From Tsukamurella sp040611135 (GTDB lineage: Bacteria > Actinomycetota > Actinomycetes > Mycobacteriales > Mycobacteriaceae), in assembly GCF_040611135.1 (NCBI RefSeq), contig NZ_JBEXNL010000002.1, forward strand, positions 353,654 through 417,653: a stretch of 64,000 bases of DNA. The letters run 5' to 3'. Shown in pieces: positions 16,830 to 25,247 of the stretch; positions within the stretch are counted from its first letter, which is position 1, and each line of letters opens with the position of its first letter. The notes beneath the pieces are model-generated. The model was given only the letters and a program-made list of their open reading frames with translations. It was not told the origin of the DNA and ran no database searches. Both the position numbers and the translations under genes were made by a program.

Positions 16830-17759
16830 TCAGCCCTTCGGCTTCACCAGGCGCTGCACGTCGTCGATGATCCGGCCCGCGCCGATCACGCCGATGCCCA
16901 CCATCCAGGTCTCGTCCTCGACGGCGAAGGCGCGCCCGGCGGCGACGGCGGGCAGCGCACCCCAGCGCTCGGTGACGGACTTCGCGGTGGCGGTGGCGTT
17001 CGCGCCCTCGGTGTGGAAGACGGTCTCGCCGGTGATCTCGGCGAAGTTCTCCAGCGAGGTCTCGACCATCGAATACTCGTTCCACGCTTTCTGCGGGATG
17101 GTGAAGCCCATCGCGCGGATCACGGTGCCGGAGAAGGTGTCGGGACCGTAGAGGCGGAAGCCGTTGGCGCGGAAGCGCACGATGGACAGCGTGGTGCCCG
17201 GCGCGCCCACCTGCTTTCCGACCGCGGCGGCTCGGGCGTCGAGCTCGGTCAGCTTCGTGTTCATCGCCTCGGTGCGATTGACGGCGTCCGCGGTGATGTG
17301 CGCCTGCTCCTTCCAGTTGGTGCCGGAGTCCACGGAGAAGACGGTCGGCGCGATCCGGGAGAGCTGGGCGTAGAGCTTCTCGTGGCGCACCTTGGACCCG
17401 ATGATCAGGTCGGGCTTGAGCGCCGCGATCTCCTCGACGTTCGGGGCGGTGGTGGCGCCCACGGAGGTGGTACCGCCCAGCCTGTCGCGGAGATAGCCCG
17501 GGAAGCCCTCGTTGGCGGCGGACACCGTCGCCCCGACGGGCGTGATGCCGAGCGAGACAAGAGCGTCCAGCTGGGGTGAGTCGATCACCACGATCCGCTT
17601 CGGGGCGACGGGGACCTTCGTCTCACCCATTGCGTGGACGACGGTGCGCGTGTGCTCGCGGTCGGCGTCGCCTCCGCCGGATCCGCACGCCGCGACCGTG
17701 GCGGCGGTGGCCACGGCGAGCATGGCGGAGAGGAATCTGCGGCGGTTCGGGGTGGCCAT
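16830..17759 (-). CDS. Fe3+-siderophore substrate-binding lipoprotein (FecB/FepB type)
   Basis: The 309-residue protein has a Tat-like n-region (NRRRFLS), a hydrophobic stretch and a lipobox VAAC near residue 25, so it is probably anchored outside the membrane. The mature part is a periplasmic-binding domain of the siderophore class: KRIVVIDSPQLDALVSLGITPVG and EEIAALKPDLIIGS. Such proteins deliver ferric siderophores to an ABC permease, which is not in this window. Upstream lies an iron-box-like sequence, consistent with iron-controlled expression. Ligand identity is not readable. Confidence 0.88.
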   Translation of the reverse strand: MATPNRRRFLSAMLAVATAATVAACGSGGGDADREHTRTVVHAMGETKVPVAPKRIVVIDSPQLDALVSLGITPVGATVSAANEGFPGYLRDRLGGTTSVGATTAPNVEEIAALKPDLIIGSKVRHEKLYAQLSRIAPTVFSVDSGTNWKEQAHITADAVNRTEAMNTKLTELDARAAAVGKQVGAPGTTLSIVRFRANGFRLYGPDTFSGTVIRAMGFTIPQKAWNEYSMVETSLENFAEITGETVFHTEGANATATAKSVTERWGALPAVAAGRAFAVEDETWMVGIGVIGAGRIIDDVQRLVKPKG

Positions 17760-17774
17760 GAAGCGACCCTAGCA

Positions 17775-17793
17775 GTTGCTTAGCCTTGCCTTG
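17775..17793 (-). promoter_or_regulatory. Possible IdeR/DtxR iron box upstream of the siderophore-binding lipoprotein
   Basis: Read on the minus strand, the site contains AAGGCAAGGCTAAGCAA. My alignment to the remembered IdeR consensus TTAGGTTAGGCTAACCTAA gives 12 of 19 matches, with the central AGGCTAA intact. It begins 16 bases before the start codon. This is a weak but well-placed match. Confidence 0.45.
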
Positions 17794-17900
17794 CCAATCG
17801 GTAGATCGTCACTGAGCTGGCCGCAGCGAGTTGTTCGGGGGAGAAATTCATCTGTTCGGACGACGTCAGCAGGACGAGCCCGCCGCTACAGTTTCTGCGC

Positions 17901-19187
17901 ATGCGAATCTCTGTTCTGGTGCCGGCGTTGGTGGCGTCGATCCTGGTGGCGGGCTGCGGCACAAGTAGCGGTGACGGCGCTACGCGGACGCCGACGGCGC
18001 AGACCACGACAGCTTCCGCCTCGTCGTCCGCGTCGGTCACGGCGACGCCGGCGCGCGTGGACCGTGTCCCGGTGCCGGACGTCAACCCGTCGGACACCCC
18101 GTTCAAGGACGGCTGGTCGAGCTACGGCGGCGTGCCCTACACCGGGTGTGGCGGAGCGTACTACTCCGCTGTTCACAGCGCCGAAGCGGTGCAGGTCTTT
18201 CGGCCGGAGTCCGGCGAGTTCTGGCACCCCACCAAGCCGAGCGTGCAACCGGGTGAGGTGGAGAACAAGACACACTGCACCCTGGCGGGCGTGCCCACCG
18301 ACCCGGACCTCGTGTGGGTGCAGCAGGTCACGGTTCCCGCACAGGGGCTCTCGCCCGAACGCAAGACCGTCAGGGTGTCGGTCCAGAAGGTCGGGACGGA
18401 CACCGTCGCCCGGACCGCGACGGTCGCGGTGGACGGTTGGACCGGATCACCCGCGGCGACGCGGTCCACCATTCTGCTGACGTACGGCAGCAAACTCGTC
18501 GGAGTGGACCTCGCGACGCTGAAGCAGGGCTGGACGGGACCGTCCGAGTACCGGTCCATCGGCCCGAACGGGCTGGTCGCGAAGGTGGACAAGAGCAACA
18601 CCAACCGGGTGTGGACGCTGTTCTCCCCGACGGGCCAGCAGGTCGCGTCGTCGCCGGACCAGTCGGCGGACGGCAAAGGTCCTGTGGGCTGGTCCGACGG
18701 TGTCACGGGCGACGTGTTCACGACGCCCGACGGGTTCTTCGATGTCAAGGCGGGGGTGTACCGGCCCTTCGACAAGCGGCTGATCTCGGACGGCGCAACC
18801 GTCTCAGCGGTGGTTGGAAGGCAGATCTTCCTCAACGGGCCGGCGATCGCGGTCGTCGACGTGGACTCGGGACGGACGGTGTTCTCGATGACGGCGGCCG
18901 AGGTGTCCGCCGCGCGGATCTACGAGTCGTGGTACTTCGACGGTCACCTCTACCTGATCAATCGAAACGACGGCAGTGGCGCGTACTCCGTTACCACCAT
19001 CGCCGACCGGAAGGAGATCGCCACCAGCTGGCTACGGCGGCCCGCGGCGACACAGCTCGGCTGGACCTGGGTGTCGGAGTCGAAGGGGACGTCGATGTGC
19101 GAGACGGTGGGCAGCACGTCGGGCAAGGGCTGTGCGGCTGTGCTGGTGCGGAACGTGGACGGCAGGTATCCGGGACCCTGGTACTGA
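17901..19187 (+). CDS. Putative lipoprotein of unknown function
   Basis: The protein starts MRISVLVPALVASILVAGCGTSSG, a clear lipoprotein signal with lipobox VAGC (Cys 19). A Thr/Ser/Ala-rich linker follows, then about 370 residues predicted to be beta-rich (LLTYGSKLVGVDLATLKQGW; KADLAT-like repeated strand patterns; FLNGPAIAVVDVDSGRTVFSM), which resembles PQQ-type beta-propeller outer-membrane or wall proteins without a firm match. Cys residues cluster in pairs (TGCGGAYY, HCTLAG, SMCETVGSTSGKGC), suggesting disulfides outside the cell. It precedes pptH by 24 bases but is probably a separate unit. Confidence 0.65.
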   Translation: MRISVLVPALVASILVAGCGTSSGDGATRTPTAQTTTASASSSASVTATPARVDRVPVPDVNPSDTPFKDGWSSYGGVPYTGCGGAYYSAVHSAEAVQVFRPESGEFWHPTKPSVQPGEVENKTHCTLAGVPTDPDLVWVQQVTVPAQGLSPERKTVRVSVQKVGTDTVARTATVAVDGWTGSPAATRSTILLTYGSKLVGVDLATLKQGWTGPSEYRSIGPNGLVAKVDKSNTNRVWTLFSPTGQQVASSPDQSADGKGPVGWSDGVTGDVFTTPDGFFDVKAGVYRPFDKRLISDGATVSAVVGRQIFLNGPAIAVVDVDSGRTVFSMTAAEVSAARIYESWYFDGHLYLINRNDGSGAYSVTTIADRKEIATSWLRRPAATQLGWTWVSESKGTSMCETVGSTSGKGCAAVLVRNVDGRYPGPWY

Positions 19188-19211
19188 GCGCGCGCCCGGT
19201 AGCGTGGAGGG

Positions 19212-20288
19212 GTGGCGAACCTCTGGGCGATCAGTGACCTGCACGTGGGGCACCGGGGGAACGAGGGCATCGTCGACGAGGTGTGGCCCACGTCCCCGGA
19301 CGACTGGCTGATCCTGGCCGGCGATGTCTGTGAGCGCACCGACCAGCTCGATGAGGTGCTCACCGCCCTGGCGCCCCGGTTCGAGAAGGTCATCTGGGTC
19401 CCGGGCAACCACGAGCTGTACACCACGTCCAAGGACCCGATGCAGGTCTTCGGCGAGGCCCGCTACGACCACCTGGTGGAGATCTGCCGGCACCACGGCG
19501 TGCTCACGCCCGAGGACCCGTTCCCGGTGTTCGACGACCCGGACGACCCCGAAACAGCGCCGGTCGCGATCGTCCCCATGTTCCTGCTCTACGACTACAG
19601 CTTCCGCGACGAGGGCCTCACGACGCTGCAGGCACTGGCGCGCGCGAAGGAGAAGAGCGTCGTCGCGACCGACGAGTTCCTGCTCTCGCCCGAGCCCTAC
19701 GCGACCCGGGACGCGTGGTGCCGGGCGCGCCTGGAGTACACGCGCCGCCGGCTCGCCGCGCTGCCGGCCGGCACCCGGACCGTGCTGGTGAACCACTGGC
19801 CGCTGCGCCGCGAGCCCACCGAGGTGCTGTTCTACCCGGACTTCGCGCTGTGGTGCGGCACCGTCGAAACCGCGGACTGGCACCGCACCTACAACGCCGA
19901 GGCGGCCGTCTACGGGCACCTGCACATTCCCCGCACCACCTGGTACGACGGCGTTCGGTTCGAGGAGGTGTCGGTGGGTTACCCGCGGGAGTGGCAGGAG
20001 CGGGGCCTGCCCGAGCCGCTGCTGCGGCGGATCCTCCCGGCGCCGGCGTACACGGAGGAATCACTGGGGCACTACGGCGTCCATTTCGAGGTGGACCCGA
20101 AGTACCGGGACGATCCGGAGCGGTTCGCCGCGGAACGCGCTGCCGCGCAGGAGCGCCTCAGTGACCGCCGGGTGGCGGCACGGGAGCGGATCGCGGAGCG
20201 TCGCGCGGCACGGGAGTCCGGCGCCGGACGGGGCGGTGGCCCCGGGGATTCCGGCCGCTCGGCGCGGGCGAAGGAGTCGGAGAAATGA
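19212..20288 (+). CDS. pptH: Metallophosphoesterase, PptH-type phosphopantetheinyl hydrolase
   Basis: A calcineurin-like phosphoesterase with all core motifs: SDLHVGH (DxH), LAGDV, GNHE, NHWP and YGHLH. It is immediately followed, with an ATGA overlap, by the Sfp-type transferase PptT. In M. tuberculosis the same pair (Rv2795c-Rv2794c) encodes PptH, which removes phosphopantetheine from carrier proteins, opposing PptT. I infer the same here from family and synteny. The C-terminal 75 residues are an Arg/Ala-rich helical tail (RRVAARERIAERRAARE, then Gly/Ser-rich), not part of the catalytic domain. GTG at 19212 follows GTGGAGGG. Confidence 0.85.
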   Translation: MANLWAISDLHVGHRGNEGIVDEVWPTSPDDWLILAGDVCERTDQLDEVLTALAPRFEKVIWVPGNHELYTTSKDPMQVFGEARYDHLVEICRHHGVLTPEDPFPVFDDPDDPETAPVAIVPMFLLYDYSFRDEGLTTLQALARAKEKSVVATDEFLLSPEPYATRDAWCRARLEYTRRRLAALPAGTRTVLVNHWPLRREPTEVLFYPDFALWCGTVETADWHRTYNAEAAVYGHLHIPRTTWYDGVRFEEVSVGYPREWQERGLPEPLLRRILPAPAYTEESLGHYGVHFEVDPKYRDDPERFAAERAAAQERLSDRRVAARERIAERRAARESGAGRGGGPGDSGRSARAKESEK

Positions 20289-20956
20289 TCCTGCAGTCCA
20301 TGCTCCCGCGCGGGCTCGTCGCGCGGGAGGCCCACGGCGATGTGGACGCGCCATTGCACCCGCGCGAGGCGGCGCAGATCGCGCGGGCCGTGCCCAAGCG
20401 GCAGGCGGAGTACGCGACGGTGCGCCAGTTGGCGCGGGAGGCGCTGGGGGAGTTGGGCATCGACGACGCCGTGCTCGTCAAGGGCGAGGGCGGCGGGGTG
20501 GACTGGCCGCGCAACGTGGTGGGCGCGCTCACGCACTGCGACGGCTACCGCGGCGCGGTGGTGGGCTACCGGATGGGGGTGCGCACCGTCGGGATCGACG
20601 CCGAGCCGCACCTGCCGCTGCCGGACAAGGTGCTGCCCACCGTCTCCCTCGACTCCGAGCGGGAGGTGCTCGCCGCCCGCGACCAGGACGGCCTGCACTG
20701 GGACCGGCTCCTGTTCTGTGCCAAGGAGGCCACGTACAAGGCGTGGAACCCGATCACGGGCCGCTGGCTCGGCTTCGAGGACGCGGAGATCACCTTCGGC
20801 CTCGACTCGCGCAGGGACGATTCGGCCGAGGGCACGTTCCGGTCCCGGATCCTCATCGACGGTAGGGCCACCGACGGCGGCCCGCCGGTCGCGTCCTTCG
20901 AGGGCCGGTGGCGGATCACCGACGGCCTCATCGTGACCTCGATCGCGGAGGTGTGA
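20285..20956 (+). CDS. pptT: 4'-phosphopantetheinyl transferase PptT (Sfp type)
   Basis: The enzyme moves 4'-phosphopantetheine from CoA to carrier domains of fatty-acid, mycolate, polyketide and siderophore synthases. The 223 residues show the Sfp/EntD signatures: VVGALTHCDGYRGA, VGIDAEPH (Mg-binding Asp/Glu) and FCAKEATYKAW (catalytic Glu and Lys). Length equals the mycobacterial protein. It overlaps pptH by four bases, and truB begins right after its stop, so pptH-pptT-truB form one unit. Confidence 0.93.
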   Translation: MILQSMLPRGLVAREAHGDVDAPLHPREAAQIARAVPKRQAEYATVRQLAREALGELGIDDAVLVKGEGGGVDWPRNVVGALTHCDGYRGAVVGYRMGVRTVGIDAEPHLPLPDKVLPTVSLDSEREVLAARDQDGLHWDRLLFCAKEATYKAWNPITGRWLGFEDAEITFGLDSRRDDSAEGTFRSRILIDGRATDGGPPVASFEGRWRITDGLIVTSIAEV

Positions 20957-20957
20957 G

Positions 20958-21866
20958 ATGACCACTCCCCACCGGGGCTTCCTCGAGCCCGACGGCGCCG
21001 GGCTCGTCATCGTGGACAAGCCCGCCGGACTGACCAGCCACGACGTAGTCGCTCGCTGCCGCCGCGCCATGAGTACCCGCAAGGTCGGCCACGCCGGCAC
21101 CCTCGACCCGATGGCCACCGGCGTCCTCGTCATCGGCATCGAGCGCGCCACGAAGCTGCTCGGCCACCTCGCCCTGACGACGAAGGCCTACGCGGCCACC
21201 GTCCGGCTCGGCGCCTCGACGACGACCGACGACGCCGAGGGCGGGATCACCGGCGGCGCCTGCGCCGCAGGGCTTTCCGAGGATGCCGTCCGCGCCGCCA
21301 TGCTCCCGTTGACGGGTGAGATCGAGCAGGTCCCGTCGACGGTGAGCGCGATCAAGGTCGACGGTAAGCGCGCCCACCAGTTGGTCCGTGAGGGTGCCGA
21401 GGTCCAGCTCAAGCCGCGACCGGTCACCGTCGACGAGTTCGCGGCGCACGCCTTCCGGCGCGAGGGCGAGTACCTCGACCTCGACGTGACCGTGGAGTGC
21501 TCGTCGGGAACGTACGTCCGGGCGCTCGCCCGCGACCTCGGCGCGGCGCTCGGCGTGGGCGGGCACCTCACCGCCCTGCGTCGCACGCGGGTCGGACCCT
21601 ACGGCCTCGACCACGCGATCACGCTCGACGACCTCGCCTCGACTCCGCGCCTGTCGTACGGCATCGACGAGGCGATCGCCGCGGGGTTCACCAGCCGCGA
21701 GGTGACCGCGGAGCAGGCAGTCGACCTGTCGCTCGGTCGCTGGCTGGATCCGGTGGGGATCCCGGGCGTCTACGCCGCGGCCACCCCGGACGGCCGCGTC
21801 GTCGCCCTCCTGCAGGAGAACGGCAAGCGCGCGAGCTCGGTCTTCGTGGTGCGTCCGTCGGCCTGA
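20958..21866 (+). CDS. truB: tRNA pseudouridine(55) synthase TruB
   Basis: TruB makes pseudouridine 55 in the T arm of tRNAs. The 302 residues contain VDKPAGLTSHDVV, the catalytic GHAGTLDPMATGVL with its Asp, KAYAATVRLG, and SGTYVRALARDLG. The C-terminal domain (about 240-302) is of the actinobacterial TruB-C type. It follows pptT by one base. It converges with the GNAT gene seven bases downstream. Confidence 0.96.
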   Translation: MTTPHRGFLEPDGAGLVIVDKPAGLTSHDVVARCRRAMSTRKVGHAGTLDPMATGVLVIGIERATKLLGHLALTTKAYAATVRLGASTTTDDAEGGITGGACAAGLSEDAVRAAMLPLTGEIEQVPSTVSAIKVDGKRAHQLVREGAEVQLKPRPVTVDEFAAHAFRREGEYLDLDVTVECSSGTYVRALARDLGAALGVGGHLTALRRTRVGPYGLDHAITLDDLASTPRLSYGIDEAIAAGFTSREVTAEQAVDLSLGRWLDPVGIPGVYAAATPDGRVVALLQENGKRASSVFVVRPSA

Positions 21867-21873
21867 GCGGCGG

Positions 21874-23004
21874 TCACCACTCGAGGAAGCGGGTCCAGCT
21901 CTCGCGGGGCGTGGATTCGTCACCGAGCGTCGGCAGGGTCGTGCCCTCGGAGACGAAGCCCAGCGCGGCCAGGTCCGCGGTGGCGCCCGCATGGCGGTCC
22001 GCCAGCGCGATCGTCAGTCGCCGGGTCCGCTGATCCTCCGCGGCGACCCGGCAGGCGGCGACGACGGCCGCAGTCGCGCCGTCGCGTTCCGCATCACGGT
22101 TCAGGCGATCGATGATCTCGGTCGTCGAGGTACCGCCGTCGACGTGGGTGCTGATCGCCCCGATGGGTCGACCGTCGACGGTCGCGGTGTGCTCGCCGGC
22201 GCGGGTGGGGAGGAAGCCGATGTCGTGGCCTTCGACGGCGCTGGTGGCGGCGAACGCGGCGTCGGCCGTCGGGGTGGCGCGGGCGGCGCGTGCCCGGGCG
22301 CGCAGCCGGCGGACCCCGTACCGGGCCACCCCGAGGGCCGCGCCGGGTGACGGCCGGCCCGCGGGGCGAGGCGGCAGCGGCTCGGCGCCGATCGAGGCGA
22401 TGACCGCAGCCAGTTCCGCCCGCGCCGCCGCGACATTGCGGTGGACGTGGATCACGTGATCGGTCGGTCGGCCGTCGTACTCGCGGAGCCCGCGGAGTGT
22501 CTGCAGGTAGGTGAAGCCGACCGATTCGGCGAGGGCGATCGCCGGCCGGTTGTGCACGGCCATCGGCCCCACGATGAAGGGCAGGTCGGGGTGCGCGGTG
22601 AACGCATCGAGGAGGCAGGCGGCGGTGACGAAGACGGCGACCTCCGCCGAGCGGGGGAGGCCGGCGATCCATGTGGACGCCTCGGCGTGTCCTGTGCGCG
22701 GATCCCGGCCCGCCCACACCTGGTAGCCGACCACCCGGTCCTCGGCGCCGTCCTCGACGGTGAGCACGCGCGCGATGCGTACGTCGGGGTCGTGGGTCGC
22801 CGTCCACCAGCTCTCCGCCCAGGAGGCGGGGGAGTGCGCCGCATCCCAATCGGTGTCCGGGCTGCCGAACGCCGGCCGCAGGCGCTTCTCGTGCTCGAGG
22901 TTCGTGCGGCGCCACGATCGTCCGTCCGAGAGGCGCGGGGCGCGCAGCTCGACGACGTGCTCGCCGATGCGGTAGCGGCCGGCGTTCGACTGGGTGGTCA
23001 CCAT
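21874..23004 (-). CDS. Tandem GNAT acetyltransferase
   Basis: The N-terminal 190 residues look like a RimJ/RimL-type GNAT domain (VELRAPRLSDGRSWRRTNLEHE; VGYQVWAGRD; NRPAIALAESVGFTY). A linker rich in Arg/Ala (VRRLRARARAARA) leads to a second, shorter GNAT-like region (FLPTRAGEHTATVDGRPIGAISTH; DLAALGFVSEGTT). Duplicated GNAT proteins are known in actinobacteria (for example mycothiol synthase), but this is not MshD by sequence. Substrate unknown. It shares the strand with the citrate synthase upstream, only six bases away, so they may be co-transcribed. Confidence 0.75.
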   Translation of the reverse strand: MVTTQSNAGRYRIGEHVVELRAPRLSDGRSWRRTNLEHEKRLRPAFGSPDTDWDAAHSPASWAESWWTATHDPDVRIARVLTVEDGAEDRVVGYQVWAGRDPRTGHAEASTWIAGLPRSAEVAVFVTAACLLDAFTAHPDLPFIVGPMAVHNRPAIALAESVGFTYLQTLRGLREYDGRPTDHVIHVHRNVAAARAELAAVIASIGAEPLPPRPAGRPSPGAALGVARYGVRRLRARARAARATPTADAAFAATSAVEGHDIGFLPTRAGEHTATVDGRPIGAISTHVDGGTSTTEIIDRLNRDAERDGATAAVVAACRVAAEDQRTRRLTIALADRHAGATADLAALGFVSEGTTLPTLGDESTPRESWTRFLEW

Positions 23005-23010
23005 GTGATG

Positions 23011-24117
23011 CTACTGCAAAAGATCTCCGACGTAGCGGGCCGACGGCCGGATGATCTTGCCCTGCCGGACCTGCTCGAGGACGTTCGCCGTCCACCCGAC
23101 GACGCGGGCGACCCCGAAGGTCGGCGTGAACATCGACGGCGGCAGTCCCACCTCGCTCATCACCACGCCCGCGTAGTACTCGACGTTCGCGTACAGCCGG
23201 CGGCCCGGCTTGAGCTCGTTGATCGCGGCCTCGATCTCCGACTCCACCGCGAGCGCCTGCCGGACCAGCGGCGAGTCGTACCGCCGCGCGACGCCCTTGA
23301 GCAGCTCCGACCGGGGGTCGTGGGTGCGGTAGACGGCGTGTCCGAAGCCCATGATCTTCTCGTCGCGGGAGATCTTGCCGCGCACCCACTCCCGGGTGTT
23401 CGACGGGTCGCCGATCTCGTCGAGGGCGGCCAGCGCCCGGCTGGGCGCGCCACCGTGCAGTGGCCCGAGGAAGGCGCCCAGGGCGCCGAGTAGGCACGAG
23501 GCCATGTCCGATCCGGTGGACGCGATCACCCGGCCCGCGAAGGTCGAGGCGTTGAAGCCGTGATCGATGGTGGCCACGAGGTAGGTCTGCAGCGCCGCCG
23601 CGTCGCCGGGATCGGTGTTCCCCGTGGCCATCCGGAGGTAGTCGGCGGCGTGGCCGGCGTCCGGGTCGGCCTCGACGGGCTCCTCGCCCAGGGCCAGACG
23701 GTGCGCCGCCGCGAGGATGGTCGGCGTCACCGTCGCGGATCGCAGCGCCGCAGCGGTCCGCTCCTCCTCCGGCAGGTCCATGAGGGGCCGGTCGCCGAGG
23801 CCCAGTGCGGCGAGGGCCACGCGCAGCGCGTGCATGGGCTCGGTCCCGGGCCGAACGGTCGCGCGCAGCAGGTCGACGGTGCGCCCGTCGAGCGCGCGGA
23901 GCGCGCCCACCCGCGCGCGGAAGGCACCGTCGGGCCCGGGGAGGGATCCGAAGAGCATGAGGTGCCACGCGTCCTCGAAGTCGACGGTGGCCGCCAGGCG
24001 CGCGGCGTCGTGGCCCCGGTAGTGGTAGTAGCCCTCCTCGCCTCGGACATCGCCGAGTTCGGTGTCGGTCACGATGACGTTCTTGAGCCCCGCGGGGGCG
24101 ACGATCGGTGTGGTCAT
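23011..24117 (-). CDS. Citrate synthase / 2-methylcitrate synthase family enzyme
   Basis: This 368-residue protein condenses acetyl- or propionyl-CoA with oxaloacetate in the family. Visible are FNASTFAGRVIASTGSD, GPLHGGAP (first catalytic His) and FGHAVYRTHDPRS (second His). The stretch LPPSMFTPTF shows Ser where most citrate synthases have the catalytic Asp or Glu, by my alignment from memory. I used ATG at 24117; an upstream start would overlap the divergent promoter. It is divergent from an HTH-citrate synthase fusion with palindromes between them. Confidence 0.9.
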   Translation of the reverse strand: MTTPIVAPAGLKNVIVTDTELGDVRGEEGYYHYRGHDAARLAATVDFEDAWHLMLFGSLPGPDGAFRARVGALRALDGRTVDLLRATVRPGTEPMHALRVALAALGLGDRPLMDLPEEERTAAALRSATVTPTILAAAHRLALGEEPVEADPDAGHAADYLRMATGNTDPGDAAALQTYLVATIDHGFNASTFAGRVIASTGSDMASCLLGALGAFLGPLHGGAPSRALAALDEIGDPSNTREWVRGKISRDEKIMGFGHAVYRTHDPRSELLKGVARRYDSPLVRQALAVESEIEAAINELKPGRRLYANVEYYAGVVMSEVGLPPSMFTPTFGVARVVGWTANVLEQVRQGKIIRPSARYVGDLLQ

Positions 24118-24135
24118 GAGCCGAGTGTGGGCGAT

Positions 24136-24168
24136 GTTGATCAACCCTCGCAATGTTGATTGAATCAA
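24136..24168. promoter_or_regulatory. Paired TTGAT palindromes between divergent citrate-synthase genes
   Basis: GTTGATCAAC at 24136-24145 is a perfect 10-bp palindrome, and TTGATT-g-AATCAA at 24156-24168 is a perfect odd palindrome of the same half-site. Their centres are about 21 bp apart, two helical turns, in a 56-bp divergent intergenic region. The adjacent gene encodes an HTH protein, the natural candidate to bind here. Confidence 0.65.
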
Positions 24169-24173
24169 GAGCC

Positions 24174-25247
24174 GTGGACAGATGGATCACCACGTCGGAG
24201 GCGGCCGAGCGCCTCGGCGTCAAGCGCGGGACGCTGTACTCCTACGTGAGCCGCGGCGTGCTGCACTCGCGGCGCATGCCGGGGCAGGCCGAGTCGCTCT
24301 TCGACCGCACCCAGGTGGACTCGCTGGCCGCCGCCAAGCACGACGGCCGGCGCGAGGCCGACCGCCTCCTGCGGTTCCGGGCCGTCACCACCCGGGTTTC
24401 GGTGCTCCGCGGCGACTCGCTCTTCCTGCGCGGCCGGCCGATCGCCGACCTGTGCGCGGAGCTGGACTTCGCCGCGGCGGCACGCTTCGCCCTCGAGGTC
24501 GACGGTGCCGTGCCGCCGCCGCGGGCCGATCTCGGCGCGGTGCGCGGCGTGGCGCTGGAGCGCCGGATCCCGCTCGCCGTGGCGCTGCTCGCGGCGCAGG
24601 ATCCGCTGCGCGCGGACCGATCCCATATCGGCGAGCGAACGTTGGGGCTGCTGCCCGTCCTCGCCGAGTTGGTGCCGGAGGTGCGGCTGGAGCACCCGTG
24701 GATGCAGGCCCAGGCGACGTGTCTCATCGACAACGGGCTCGCCGCCTCGACCACGGCGGCGCGCGTCGCGGCGTCGGCGCGGGCGGGTCTGTACGACGCG
24801 CTGCTCGCCGGGTACGGCGCCCTCGCCGGGCCGCTGCACGGTGGCGCGCCCGCGGGCGCCTACGAGCTGCTGGGTCGCGTACTCGACGGCGTCGACCTCG
24901 ATCGAGCGATCGCCGACGCGTCGTCGGGCGGGTACCTCGCGGGCTTCGGGCACATCGTCTACACCGGCGAGGACCCGCGGGCCACCGTCGTGCTCGACCT
25001 CCTGCGCGCCGACCGGCCGGACGCACCCGCCCTGCACGCGGTCTCGGAACTCGCGGATCGGGTCGGGCGTGCGGTGAACATCGACCTCGCCGGCGCCGCG
25101 GTCGCGCACGAGCTGGGCCTGCCGGCGCGCGCGACGGAGGTGCTGTTCCAGTACGGGCGTACCGTCGGGATGGCGGCGCACATCGCCGAGGAGTACGACG
25201 AGGCGCCGCTGCGCTGGCGCGGCGCGAACAGCGGAGGGGTGCGATGA
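24174..25247 (+). CDS. MerR-type HTH fused to a citrate synthase domain
   Basis: Residues 1-65 form a MerR-like winged helix (WITTSEAAERLGVKRGTLYSYVSRGVL); residues about 75-357 form a citrate synthase fold with GPLHGGAP and GFGHIVYTGEDPRA (both catalytic His present) but no Asp at the usual third position (by my alignment, Arg). I chose GTG at 24174 because the ATG at 24153 lies inside the palindromes; the choice is not certain. The fusion suggests a sensor that binds a TCA or methylcitrate intermediate and controls the divergent citrate synthase. It may also retain enzymatic activity. Overlaps the AlkD-like gene by four bases. Confidence 0.75.
   Translation: MDRWITTSEAAERLGVKRGTLYSYVSRGVLHSRRMPGQAESLFDRTQVDSLAAAKHDGRREADRLLRFRAVTTRVSVLRGDSLFLRGRPIADLCAELDFAAAARFALEVDGAVPPPRADLGAVRGVALERRIPLAVALLAAQDPLRADRSHIGERTLGLLPVLAELVPEVRLEHPWMQAQATCLIDNGLAASTTAARVAASARAGLYDALLAGYGALAGPLHGGAPAGAYELLGRVLDGVDLDRAIADASSGGYLAGFGHIVYTGEDPRATVVLDLLRADRPDAPALHAVSELADRVGRAVNIDLAGAAVAHELGLPARATEVLFQYGRTVGMAAHIAEEYDEAPLRWRGANSGGVR

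Noticed and set aside
22094..24223. A 709-codon frame in another phase over the GNAT and citrate synthase genes
   Set aside because: Composition (Arg/Pro/Gly) and overlap with two clear enzymes show it to be a shadow.
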